Assembly: GCA_900544825.1 (NCBI GenBank)
Contig: UQWP01000003.1
Coordinates: 1 to 64,000 of the forward strand
DNA length: 64,000 bases
Source of the DNA: an uncultured Prevotella sp.
GTDB lineage: Bacteria > Bacteroidota > Bacteroidia > Bacteroidales > Bacteroidaceae
Direction of reading: 5' to 3'
A program made the translations under genes and the position numbers. Under the pieces are notes generated by a model that was given only the letters and a program-made list of their open reading frames with translations, was not told the DNA's origin and ran no database searches. Positions 8,939 to 16,618 of the stretch are shown here, in pieces (positions within the stretch are counted from its first letter, which is position 1; each line of letters begins with the position of its first letter).

Positions 8939-8946
8939 TATCTTTG
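8939..8946 (+). promoter_or_regulatory. -7 box before the Fur-family gene
   Basis: TATCTTTG, 26 bp before the ATG. The upstream TTTG is not clear. Confidence 0.5.
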
Positions 8947-8972
8947 TGCGTTTTATGTAACTAACAAGGATT

Positions 8973-9437
8973 ATGACTGAGAAAAATAAAGCCAAGGTTC
9001 GTGAAATCTTGGACACATATTTGGAGTGCAATCATCACCGCAAGACCCCGGAAAGGTATGCAGTTCTGGATGCGGTTTATAGCATTGATGGACACTTCAC
9101 TCTTGAAGAGCTGGATGCTGAGCTCACGAAGAGAAACTTCCGGGTGAGCAGAGCTACGCTCTATAATACAATGCATCTCTTCATCGAGCTGAGGCTCGTG
9201 ATGAGACACAGTCTTGTGGATGGTACCAAGTACGAGGCGTGCTATTACAATGATAGCCATATTCATCAGGTGTGCAGTGTGTGTGGGCAGGTAACGGAGA
9301 TTAATGTGCCGGCTGTTACGGCAGCAGTAAATGATCTCAAGCTGCAGCGTTTCCGAAAGGATACATTCGCCCTCTATATCTACGGCGTATGCAGTGCATG
9401 CCAGGCAAAGCTTACACGCAAAAAAAACGATAAGTAA
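8973..9437 (+). CDS. Fur-family metalloregulator
   Basis: 154-residue transcription factor of the Fur/Zur/PerR family. The N-terminal winged helix includes KTPERYAVLDAVYSIDGHFTLEEL and VSRATLYNTMHLFIEL. The C-terminal metal and dimer domain has two CxxC pairs (CSVCGQ, CSACQ), which hold structural zinc, and HIHQVC, part of the regulatory site. The sensed metal or peroxide cannot be read from this. It precedes purA by 24 bp and may be co-transcribed with purA-hisS. Confidence 0.92.
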   Translation: MTEKNKAKVREILDTYLECNHHRKTPERYAVLDAVYSIDGHFTLEELDAELTKRNFRVSRATLYNTMHLFIELRLVMRHSLVDGTKYEACYYNDSHIHQVCSVCGQVTEINVPAVTAAVNDLKLQRFRKDTFALYIYGVCSACQAKLTRKKNDK

Positions 9438-9461
9438 TAAAAATAACTATATTTTATAGAA

Positions 9462-10736
9462 ATGAACACAGGTAAAGTAGATGTCCTGCTCGGTTTGCAG
9501 TGGGGCGATGAAGGAAAAGGTAAGGTGGTTGATGTTTTGACCCCCAAGTATGATGTCATTGCTCGTTTCCAGGGTGGTCCTAATGCGGGTCATACTCTCG
9601 AGTTCGAAGGCGAGAAGTATGTTCTTCGTTCTATCCCTTCTGGTATCTTCCAGGGTGGCAAGGTAAACATCATCGGTAACGGCGTAGTCTTGGCTCCAGA
9701 CCTCTTTATGGGCGAGGCTAAGGATTTGGAGAAGAGTGGCCATGACCTTAAGAGCCGTCTCTTCATTTCTAAGAAGGCGCATCTCATCATGCCTACTCAC
9801 CGTGTGCTCGATGCAGCCATCGAGGCTTCTAAGGGCAAGAACAAGGTAGGTACCACCGGTAAGGGTATTGGTCCTACTTATACTGATAAGGTAAGCCGTA
9901 CTGGTCTTCGCGTGGGTGATATCCTCGAAAACTTCGAGGAGAAGTATGCTGCTCACAAGGCTGCTCATCTCAAGACTATCGCTAGCCTCGGATATACAGA
10001 TTTCGATATCACTGAGATTGAGAAGACCTGGATGGAGGGCATCGAATGCTTGAAGCAGTTTAAGCTCATCGACAGCGAGGTGGAGATCAACAAGGTGCTC
10101 CGCTCTGGCAAGGATATCCTCTGCGAGGGTGCTCAGGGTACTATGCTCGATGTTGACTTCGGTTCTTATCCATTCGTAACTTCTTCTAATACTATCTGTG
10201 CGGGTGCATGCATCGGTCTGGGTATCGGTCCTAACCGTATCGGCAATGTCTATGGTATCATGAAGGCTTACTGTACTCGTGTAGGTGCAGGTCCATTCCC
10301 AACAGAGCTTTTCGATGAGACTGGTGCTAAGATCCGTGACCTCGGTCATGAGTACGGTGCCGTTACTGGTCGTGAGCGTCGTTGTGGCTGGTGCGACCTC
10401 GTACAGCTCAAGTATTCTGTGATGGTAAACGGTGTAACCGAGCTTATCATGATGAAGAGCGACGTGCTCGATGGCTTCGATACCATCAAGGCTTGCGTGG
10501 CTTACAAGTTGCCTGATGGCACTGTTACTACAGATTTCCCTTACGAGATCGATAACGTAGAGCCTGTTTACAAGGAGTTCAAGGGATGGAAGACTGATAT
10601 GACTCAGTTTACTTCTGAGGATCAGTTCCCACAGGAGTTCAAGGACTATATCGCATTCGTAGAGGAGTTCCTTGAGACCAAGATCGGTATCATTTCAATC
10701 GGTCCAGACCGCGCTCAGACTATTGTTCGTAAATAA
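9462..10736 (+). CDS. purA: Adenylosuccinate synthetase
   Basis: Joins aspartate to IMP with GTP hydrolysis, the first committed step to AMP. 424 residues. The N-terminal GLQWGDEGKGKVVDVL motif carries the catalytic Asp and GTP-binding loop, followed by FQGGPNAGHT (catalytic His), GTTGKGIGPTY, and the C-terminal TGRERRCGWCDL. Length is typical. Follows the Fur-family gene by 24 bp and precedes hisS. Codon use is of the strongly expressed type. Function is secure. Confidence 0.98.
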   Translation: MNTGKVDVLLGLQWGDEGKGKVVDVLTPKYDVIARFQGGPNAGHTLEFEGEKYVLRSIPSGIFQGGKVNIIGNGVVLAPDLFMGEAKDLEKSGHDLKSRLFISKKAHLIMPTHRVLDAAIEASKGKNKVGTTGKGIGPTYTDKVSRTGLRVGDILENFEEKYAAHKAAHLKTIASLGYTDFDITEIEKTWMEGIECLKQFKLIDSEVEINKVLRSGKDILCEGAQGTMLDVDFGSYPFVTSSNTICAGACIGLGIGPNRIGNVYGIMKAYCTRVGAGPFPTELFDETGAKIRDLGHEYGAVTGRERRCGWCDLVQLKYSVMVNGVTELIMMKSDVLDGFDTIKACVAYKLPDGTVTTDFPYEIDNVEPVYKEFKGWKTDMTQFTSEDQFPQEFKDYIAFVEEFLETKIGIISIGPDRAQTIVRK

Positions 10737-10744
10737 TTTGATAG

Positions 10745-10804
10745 TGTTTAATGTTTAGTGTATGATGTTTGCTTAAGGGTGAGCATTGCACTAGGCATTA
10801 AACA
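10745..10804. repeat. Imperfect inverted repeat between purA and hisS
   Basis: Arms 10745-10760 and 10789-10804 (TGTTTAATGTTTAGTG-type) pair at 14 of 16 positions. They are followed by TTTAATATTTAATATTTAAC, a short AT-rich periodic run up to the hisS start. May act as a weak terminator or an mRNA processing signal. Confidence 0.6.
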
Positions 10805-10832
10805 TTTAATATTTAATATTTAACATAAATAA

Positions 10833-12197
10833 ATGGCTCAGAAACCAAGTATTCCAAAGGGCACCCGCGATTTCGGTCCTGTTGAGATGGCAAAACGCAA
10901 TTACATCTTCAACACCATCAAGGATGTGTATGCCCTTTACGGATTCCAGCAGATTGAGACTCCTGCCATGGAGACCCTTCAGACCTTGATGGGTAAGTAT
11001 GGCGAGGAGGGCGACAAGCTGCTCTTTAAGATTTTGAATTCAGGTGACTATATGAATAAGGTGAGCGATGAGGATATTCATTCGCTCGGATCACTCAAGT
11101 TGGCTGCAAAGCTCTGCGAGAAGGGCCTGCGCTACGATCTTACCGTGCCTTTCGCACGCTACGTAGTGCAGCACCGTGATGAGTTGCAGATGCCTTTCAA
11201 GCGCTATCAGATTCAGCCGGTATGGCGTGCCGACCGTCCACAGAAGGGTCGCTATCGCGAGTTCTATCAGTGCGATGCCGACGTGGTAGGTTCTGATTCT
11301 CTTCTCAACGAGGTTGAGTTGATGCAGATTGTAGATACAGTCTTTACCAAGTTTGGTGTGCGTGTCTGCATCAAGATCAACAACCGCAAGATTCTTACCG
11401 GTATCGCTGAGGTAATTGGCGAGGCAGAGAAAATCGTAGATATCACCGTGGCTATCGATAAGCTCGACAAGATTGGTCTTGACAATGTGAACGAGGAGCT
11501 GCGCAAGGATGGTATCTCTGAAGAAGCAATAGAGAAGTTGCAGCCAATTATCTCATTGTCAGGTTCTAATGATGAGAAGCTTGAAGTGATTTCCAAGGTG
11601 CTCGAAGGTTCTGAAATCGGATTGAAGGGTGTAGGGGAAACTAAGTTTATCCTTGATACCTTGAAGTCTGTTGGTTTGAATAATGAGATTGAGCTCGACC
11701 TTACTTTGGCTCGTGGCTTGAACTATTATACTGGCGCCATCTTCGAGGTGAAGGCGCTTGATACTCCTATGGGCAGTATCACTGGTGGTGGTCGTTACGA
11801 CAACCTTACCGGTATCTTTGGTTTGCCGGGATTGAGTGGAGTAGGTATCAGTTTTGGTGCCGACCGCATCTACGATGTGCTCAATGCCCTCGATCTCTAT
11901 CCAAAGGAGGCTGTCAATTCTACTCAGGTGCTCTTCATCAATTTCGGTGAGAAGGAGACAGCCTATTGTCTTCCTATCGTTACTGCAGCTCGTGCAGCTG
12001 GTATCCTCACCGAGATCTTCCCAGACAAGGCGAAGATGAAGAAGCAGATGAGCTATGCCAACGCCAAGCAGATTCCATTTGTTGTTCTCGCTGGCGAGAA
12101 TGAGATGGCAGCTGGCAAGGTTACATTGAAGAATATGGAGAGTGGTGAGCAGACTTTGGTTTCTGCCGAGGAACTCATCGCTATCGTTAAGAATTAA
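10833..12197 (+). CDS. hisS: Histidyl-tRNA synthetase
   Basis: Class II enzyme that charges tRNA-His. 454 residues. [18 protein letters not shown] is the family opening. Motif 2 is [23 protein letters not shown]. The histidine-binding [15 protein letters not shown] and motif 3 [13 protein letters not shown] with GISFGADRI follow, then an anticodon-binding C-terminal domain from about residue 360. Starts 96 bp after purA, beyond an AT-rich inverted repeat. Confidence 0.97.
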   Translation: MAQKPSIPKGTRDFGPVEMAKRNYIFNTIKDVYALYGFQQIETPAMETLQTLMGKYGEEGDKLLFKILNSGDYMNKVSDEDIHSLGSLKLAAKLCEKGLRYDLTVPFARYVVQHRDELQMPFKRYQIQPVWRADRPQKGRYREFYQCDADVVGSDSLLNEVELMQIVDTVFTKFGVRVCIKINNRKILTGIAEVIGEAEKIVDITVAIDKLDKIGLDNVNEELRKDGISEEAIEKLQPIISLSGSNDEKLEVISKVLEGSEIGLKGVGETKFILDTLKSVGLNNEIELDLTLARGLNYYTGAIFEVKALDTPMGSITGGGRYDNLTGIFGLPGLSGVGISFGADRIYDVLNALDLYPKEAVNSTQVLFINFGEKETAYCLPIVTAARAAGILTEIFPDKAKMKKQMSYANAKQIPFVVLAGENEMAAGKVTLKNMESGEQTLVSAEELIAIVKN

Positions 12198-12348
12198 TGA
12201 AGGTTGTTTAGTATCTGGGACTCTGTTCCCATATTATCATTTGCTATCCGTTTCCTTGTGTATGAATTTGTGAAAACTCTGCATAGGGAGGCGGATTTTT
12301 ATCAGCTTTAAGGCTAGAAACATTTAAAAACTCAAACTATATAAAACA

Positions 12349-13344
12349 ATGAAAAGAATAATAACTTTTTTGTCTGTATTTGTCTTGGTTCTGATGATGA
12401 CTTCCAGTTCCAGGAAAACTACTATTTTCGTTATTGGTGATTCTACTGCTGCCGAAAAGCAATGGTATAAAACGAGTCCGGAACGTGGTTGGGGTATGGT
12501 GCTGCAAGGTTGCTTCGATGACCAGATTATCGTTGACAACCATGCGGTAAACGGCAGAAGCTCCAAGAGCTTCCTGGATGAGGGAAGATGGCAGAAAGTT
12601 CTGGATAAGATGCAGCCGGGCGATTATGTTCTTATCCAGTTTGGTCATAATGATGAGAAGCATTTCCCTGATCGTTATACCGAGCCTGGCGGTACCTTTG
12701 ATGCGCATCTCGCCAAGTATGTAAACGAAACCCGCCAGAAGGGTGGCATCCCTGTACTTCTGAACAGTGTGGTTCGCCGCTGCTATTATTCAGAGGATTT
12801 GAAGAATGACAACGATGAGAAACTTCGTGACAAACAGTATGATGGCAAGGAACTCATCAACAGTGATACGCTCATAGATACCCACGGTGCTTATGTCGTT
12901 GCTCCCCGTCATGTAGCCAAGGCATTGAATGTTCCATTCGTGGATGCTACTAAGATTACCCACGATATTGAAACCAAGATGGGTATCGAGGGAAGCAGAA
13001 AGCTTCACATGTGGTTTATGCCGGGAGAGAATCCTCAGGTTCCAAAGGGTAAAAAAGATAACACCCATTATAATGTCTATGGTGCGCATGTGGTAGCCAA
13101 CGCATTGGCTGATGCCTTAGCCGAGCAGATTCCTGCGCTGAAGAAGCACGTTCGTCATTACGATTATGTAGTGAGTGCCGAGGGTAGAGGTAATTTCATG
13201 ACTTTGCAGGAAGCTGTAGATGCTGTTCCTGCCAATCAGCCAGCTACTATTCTGGTATTGGGTGGAAAATGGAAGAATCCTTCTCATGTTGCCGGCAAGC
13301 AGATCGAATATGTGCTGCAGTTTGGTGCCAGCATAGAGAAATAG
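12349..13344 (+). CDS. Secreted SGNH/GDSL esterase (rhamnogalacturonan acetylesterase-like, CE12) with truncated pectinesterase-like tail
   Basis: Probable pectin-backbone deacetylase. A signal peptide (residues ~1-20, MKRIITFLSVFVLVLMM) is followed by SGNH blocks: nucleophile in GDST (S32), block III FGHND (N101), and DNTH (D237, H240). Residues ~271-331 (YDYVVSAEGRGNFMTLQEAVDAVP... TILVLGG) resemble the start of a CE8 pectin methylesterase but stop after ~60 residues, before any CE8 catalytic residue. So this looks like a CE12-CE8 enzyme that lost its second domain. The stop codon lies in the first unit of a 22-bp tandem repeat. No neighbouring polysaccharide-utilisation genes (SusC/SusD) are present. 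Confidence 0.82.
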   Translation: MKRIITFLSVFVLVLMMTSSSRKTTIFVIGDSTAAEKQWYKTSPERGWGMVLQGCFDDQIIVDNHAVNGRSSKSFLDEGRWQKVLDKMQPGDYVLIQFGHNDEKHFPDRYTEPGGTFDAHLAKYVNETRQKGGIPVLLNSVVRRCYYSEDLKNDNDEKLRDKQYDGKELINSDTLIDTHGAYVVAPRHVAKALNVPFVDATKITHDIETKMGIEGSRKLHMWFMPGENPQVPKGKKDNTHYNVYGAHVVANALADALAEQIPALKKHVRHYDYVVSAEGRGNFMTLQEAVDAVPANQPATILVLGGKWKNPSHVAGKQIEYVLQFGASIEK

Positions 13345-13430
13345 CTTCAAGTGATAGGAGAAGTAGCTTCAAGTGATAGGAGAGGCAGCTGCAAGTGATA
13401 GGAGAGGCGGCTGCAAGTGATAGGTGAAGT
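13343..13430. repeat. 22-bp tandem repeat, four copies
   Basis: Four head-to-tail 22-bp units at 13343, 13365, 13387 and 13409, consensus AGCTKCAAGTGATAGGAGARGY, with a partial fifth unit. The first unit overlaps the esterase stop codon. No unique spacers, so not CRISPR. Candidate variable-number locus. Confidence 0.9.
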
Positions 13431-13460
13431 AGTTGTATGATAATCTATTTCCCGCAAAAG

Positions 13461-13504
13461 AAAAAGGGGGAGGCAAGCAGCCATGATAGGCTGATGCCTC
13501 CCCC
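13461..13504 (-). terminator. Terminator of the ACT-DUF711 operon
   Basis: A GGGGGAGGCA / TGCCTCCCCC outer stem (13466-13475 with 13495-13504) plus an inner CAGCC/GGCTG stem, followed on the minus strand by TTTTTC. It lies 30 bp past the DUF711 stop. Confidence 0.9.
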
Positions 13505-13533
13505 AAACGATATGGAAAGTTTTATTAAATGTC

Positions 13534-14898
13534 TTAATTCTTAAAGCTGTGGATAGGAGCAGGGATGCGACCTACACGATTCACGAAATCAGAACAGCTG
13601 AACTGATTAACCGGCATGATTGGAGCATAACCCAACAAGCCGCCGAAATCTACAGTATCACCCACCTTCATACCCACAACAGGGATGATGCGGACAGCTG
13701 TAGTCTTCTGGTTAACCATACCAATGGCAGCCTCGTCGGCAATGATACCAGAGATTGTGGTAGCTGGAGTATCGCCAGGGATGGCAATCATATCCAGACC
13801 TACAGAGCAAACACAGGTCATTGCCTCCAACTTCTCGATGGTAAGTGCACCTGCCTCTACAGCATTGATCATACCCTGGTCCTCAGAAACAGGGATGAAG
13901 GCACCGCTCAAACCGCCAACATAAGAAGAAGCCATGATACCGCCCTTCTTAACCTGGTCGTTCAAAAGTGCGAGCGCTGCGGTTGTACCTGGAGCACCAG
14001 CACGCTCCAAACCAATCAACTCCAGGATGTCAGCTACGCTATCGCCGATGGCTGGAGTAGGAGCCAATGAAAGGTCGATGATGCCGAATGGTACGTTCAG
14101 GCGGCGTGATGCCTCCTTGGCAACCAGCTGACCTACACGTGTAATCTTGAAAGCAGTACGCTTGATAGTCTCGCAGAGAACCTCGAAGCTTTCGCCCTTT
14201 ACCTTTTCCAAAGCATATTTTACTACACCAGGACCGCTGACACCTACGCTGACAACAGCGTCTGCCTCAGAAACGCCATGGAAGGCACCAGCCATGAATG
14301 GGTTGTCATCAGGAGCATTGCAGAGAACAACGAGCTTAGCGCAACCCAAAGAACCATTGTCCTTGGTAGCCTCGGCTGTATCCTTGATGATTTCGCCCAG
14401 CAGGCGTACGGCATCCATATTGATACCAGTCTTGGTAGAACCTACGTTTACAGAGCTGCAGATGAAATCGGTCTGAGCCATAGCTTGAGGGATAGAACGG
14501 ATGAGGAGCTCATCGCTCTTGCTCATACCCTTGCTTACGATGGCAGAGTATCCACCAAGGAAGTTGACACCCAACTCCTTGGCACACTTATCAAGCGTCT
14601 TGGCAATCTTCACATAGTCATTGGTAGTCTTGCAGGCAGAACCACCTACGAGTGCGATAGGAGTGATAGAGATGCGCTTGTTTACGATAGGCACACCATA
14701 CTCTTTAGAGATGTCCTCACCGGTCTTCACCAAATCCTTGGCGAGGCGGGTAATCTTATTATAAATGTTCTGACAGAGCTGGTCGAGATCTGAAGTGGCA
14801 CAGTCCAGGAGGTTGATACCCATGGTGATGGTGCGCACGTCGAAGTTCTCCTGCTCAATCATCTTGTTGGTTTCGATAACCTCAGATATATTGATCAT
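13534..14898 (-). CDS. DUF711 / UPF0210 family protein
   Basis: 454-residue cytoplasmic protein of the PFL-like UPF0210 family, for which I know no assigned reaction. Marks include [15 protein letters not shown] near the N-terminus, [42 protein letters not shown], and the glycine-rich [24 protein letters not shown]-terminal AIPGDTP...G segment is also seen. Lies 34 bp after a small ACT-domain gene on the same strand, a pairing that recurs in bacteria and suggests amino-acid-responsive control or a two-subunit unit. No signal peptide. Confidence 0.88.
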   Translation of the reverse strand: MINISEVIETNKMIEQENFDVRTITMGINLLDCATSDLDQLCQNIYNKITRLAKDLVKTGEDISKEYGVPIVNKRISITPIALVGGSACKTTNDYVKIAKTLDKCAKELGVNFLGGYSAIVSKGMSKSDELLIRSIPQAMAQTDFICSSVNVGSTKTGINMDAVRLLGEIIKDTAEATKDNGSLGCAKLVVLCNAPDDNPFMAGAFHGVSEADAVVSVGVSGPGVVKYALEKVKGESFEVLCETIKRTAFKITRVGQLVAKEASRRLNVPFGIIDLSLAPTPAIGDSVADILELIGLERAGAPGTTAALALLNDQVKKGGIMASSYVGGLSGAFIPVSEDQGMINAVEAGALTIEKLEAMTCVCSVGLDMIAIPGDTPATTISGIIADEAAIGMVNQKTTAVRIIPVVGMKVGDTVDFGGLLGYAPIMPVNQFSCSDFVNRVGRIPAPIHSFKN

Positions 14899-14932
14899 AT
14901 TCCTTCAATTGCTTTTAATAAATGTGATAAAC

Positions 14933-15205
14933 TTAGATGCGGTGCATCATATTGAAGATTTCCTCACGCTGGCATTTTACCTGAACACCAATGCTCTTGC
15001 CAAGGTCAGCGAGTTCGTCGGCAACAGTTTCAAAAGATGCATTCATCTTACCCATGTCAACAATCATCATCATGTTGAAGTACTCCTGTACGATGGTCTG
15101 AGAGATATCCAAGATATTGACGTCCTTCTCTGCCAAATAGGTACAAACTCTGGCGATGATACCTTTTGTATCCTTGCCCACTACTGTAATAATCGTTCTG
15201 TTCAT
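14933..15205 (-). CDS. Stand-alone ACT-domain protein (UPF0237 / GcvR-like)
   Basis: 90-residue protein made of one ACT domain: MNRTIITVVGKDTKGIIARV, then a second strand-helix unit ending in MMHRI. ACT domains bind small ligands, usually amino acids. A longer in-frame ORF (to 15457) is excluded because a full promoter (TTTG-N20-TAAATTTG) sits at 15272-15241, directly before this ATG. Upstream partner of the DUF711 gene (34-bp gap). The ligand is unknown. Confidence 0.9.
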   Translation of the reverse strand: MNRTIITVVGKDTKGIIARVCTYLAEKDVNILDISQTIVQEYFNMMMIVDMGKMNASFETVADELADLGKSIGVQVKCQREEIFNMMHRI

Positions 15206-15240
15206 GTAATAAATTATTTTATATGGATAGTTTAATGCTG

Positions 15241-15272
15241 CAAATTTACAACAATTTAGGGAGACTACCAAA
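15241..15272 (-). promoter_or_regulatory. Promoter of the ACT-DUF711 operon
   Basis: TTTG (15272-15269), a 20-bp spacer and TAAATTTG (15248-15241), an exact Bacteroidetes consensus. Places the RNA start about 30 nt before the ACT gene ATG. Confidence 0.85.
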
Positions 15273-15273
15273 T

Positions 15274-15320
15274 AAAAAACAGAAAACTTGCAAAATGACT
15301 GACATTTTGCAAGTTTTCTG
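15274..15320 (-). terminator. Terminator of mltG
   Basis: A perfect 18-bp stem (15280-15297 with 15303-15320, CAGAAAACTTGCAAAATG) with a 5-nt loop and T6 on the minus strand, 10 bp after the mltG stop. Confidence 0.95.
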
Positions 15321-15329
15321 ATATATCGT

Positions 15330-16382
15330 TTACTTGATTCCTCTTTCGTTGAGTGCCTTGGAATATTTTGCTGCATTCTGCAGGTGCTCCTGATAGGTGC
15401 GGGCAAAATTGTGGGTGCCGCTGAAATCCTCCTTGGCGCACATATAGAGATACTCATGCTTTACATGGTTGAGTACGGCATCAATGCCGGCAACCGATGG
15501 AATGCGGATTGGACCAGGAGGAAGACCTGGATTCTTGTAGGTATTGTATGGGCTCTTGATGTACAGGAGGTTGTTGTAGATACGCTTCAGCTCGAAACGC
15601 TTCCAGGCGAACTTGATGGTTGGGTCAGCCTGCAGTGGCATACCTTCCGGATACTCTGCATTGCGCAGCATCAGTCGGTTGTAGTACATACCTGCAATCA
15701 TCGGTTTTTCGCCGTTGTTGGCAGTTTCCTCATCCACGATACTGGCAAGTGTAATCACCTGGTTAGGGGTGAGCTTCATCGTCTTCGCCTTCTCCGTGCG
15801 CTCAAAGTTCCAGAACTTGTCGCTCTCTTTCTTCATGCGCTCCAGGAATTTCTCCATGGATACATTCCAGTAGATATCGTAGGTGTTAGGGATAAACATG
15901 CAGGCGATGGTGGCTGTATCGTAGCCCATCTTCTCGCAAACCTTCTCGTCGGTGAGTGCCTTCTTGATTTCTGTGCTGTCGAGCATCAGTTTCTTGCTCA
16001 GCTCCACGGCGAGCTTGTCGATGGTGCGTACGGAAGGTATGGTGAGGTTGACAGGTTCCTGCAAACCGTTCTTCATGTGACGCCATACCTTGAGTGCTCC
16101 GTCTCCTGGGTGGATGGCGTATCTACCGGTGCGGATGTGCTCGGCATAGCCGGAATGAAGGGTGAGAGTGCGGAACGCCTGCATCGGGATGCTCTTGGCG
16201 ATAGGCTGCACCTTATTATATACGGAGTCGATGTTGTCATCGGCGTCGATATACACATACTTGGTTTCGCTGCTTTTCGAGAATGATGAGAAGCAGTAGA
16301 GATAACCTGCGATGGCGATGACGGCGATGCAGCCGATGGCGCCATAGAGGTAAAACTTAGAAGTTGTTTTCTTTTTCTTCAT
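15330..16382 (-). CDS. mltG: Endolytic transglycosylase MltG (YceG family)
   Basis: Inner-membrane lytic transglycosylase thought to cut nascent peptidoglycan strands and set glycan length. 350 residues. One N-terminal membrane anchor (~12-32, FYLYGAIGCIAVIAIAGYLY), a LysM-like periplasmic part, then the YceG domain with the catalytic Glu region TLASIVDEET and the C-terminal signature PYNTYKNPGLPPGPI. Transcribed alone from a clear promoter; the leader holds degenerate ~20-bp tandem repeats. Strong terminator. Confidence 0.95.
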   Translation of the reverse strand: MKKKKTTSKFYLYGAIGCIAVIAIAGYLYCFSSFSKSSETKYVYIDADDNIDSVYNKVQPIAKSIPMQAFRTLTLHSGYAEHIRTGRYAIHPGDGALKVWRHMKNGLQEPVNLTIPSVRTIDKLAVELSKKLMLDSTEIKKALTDEKVCEKMGYDTATIACMFIPNTYDIYWNVSMEKFLERMKKESDKFWNFERTEKAKTMKLTPNQVITLASIVDEETANNGEKPMIAGMYYNRLMLRNAEYPEGMPLQADPTIKFAWKRFELKRIYNNLLYIKSPYNTYKNPGLPPGPIRIPSVAGIDAVLNHVKHEYLYMCAKEDFSGTHNFARTYQEHLQNAAKYSKALNERGIK

Positions 16383-16390
16383 TTTCTTTA

Positions 16391-16470
16391 TCTACTTAAA
16401 ACATTTTCTTTTCTTCTTGAAATATTCTGTTCGTCTTCGAACATGATCTGTTCTTCTTGAAACATTTTGG
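16391..16470. repeat. Degenerate ~20-bp tandem repeat in the mltG leader
   Basis: Four imperfect units (16391, 16411, 16430, 16451) with consensus TTCTTCTTGAAACATTNTG on the plus strand. They fill most of the region between the mltG promoter and its ATG, so they are transcribed as the 5' leader. Confidence 0.6.
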
Positions 16471-16472
16471 TG

Positions 16473-16503
16473 CAAAAGTACAGTAAAAATGCCAAATAAC
16501 AAA
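16473..16503 (-). promoter_or_regulatory. Promoter of mltG
   Basis: TTTG (16503-16500), a 19-bp spacer and TACTTTTG (16480-16473) on the minus strand. Confidence 0.8.
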
Positions 16504-16564
16504 GCGTATGCAATTAAAATAGGTTAATTCTCTGATTCTTTATCCGTGGTATGAAGTTTTTCAT

Positions 16565-16572
16565 TACCTTTG
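16565..16572 (+). promoter_or_regulatory. -7 box before the CBM20-HAD gene
   Basis: TACCTTTG followed by C, 46 bp before the ATG. No clear -33 TTTG. Confidence 0.5.
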
Positions 16573-16618
16573 CATCATTGAAACTGAGGAATATTGACAT
16601 ATTAAAACGATTGATGAT

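Noticed and set aside
13343..13430. Possible CRISPR array
   Set aside because: Units are head to tail without unique spacers, and no cas genes are nearby.
14933..15457. Longer 174-codon version of the ACT gene
   Set aside because: Its extra 84 codons cross the mltG terminator and the ACT promoter; the conserved protein starts at 15205.
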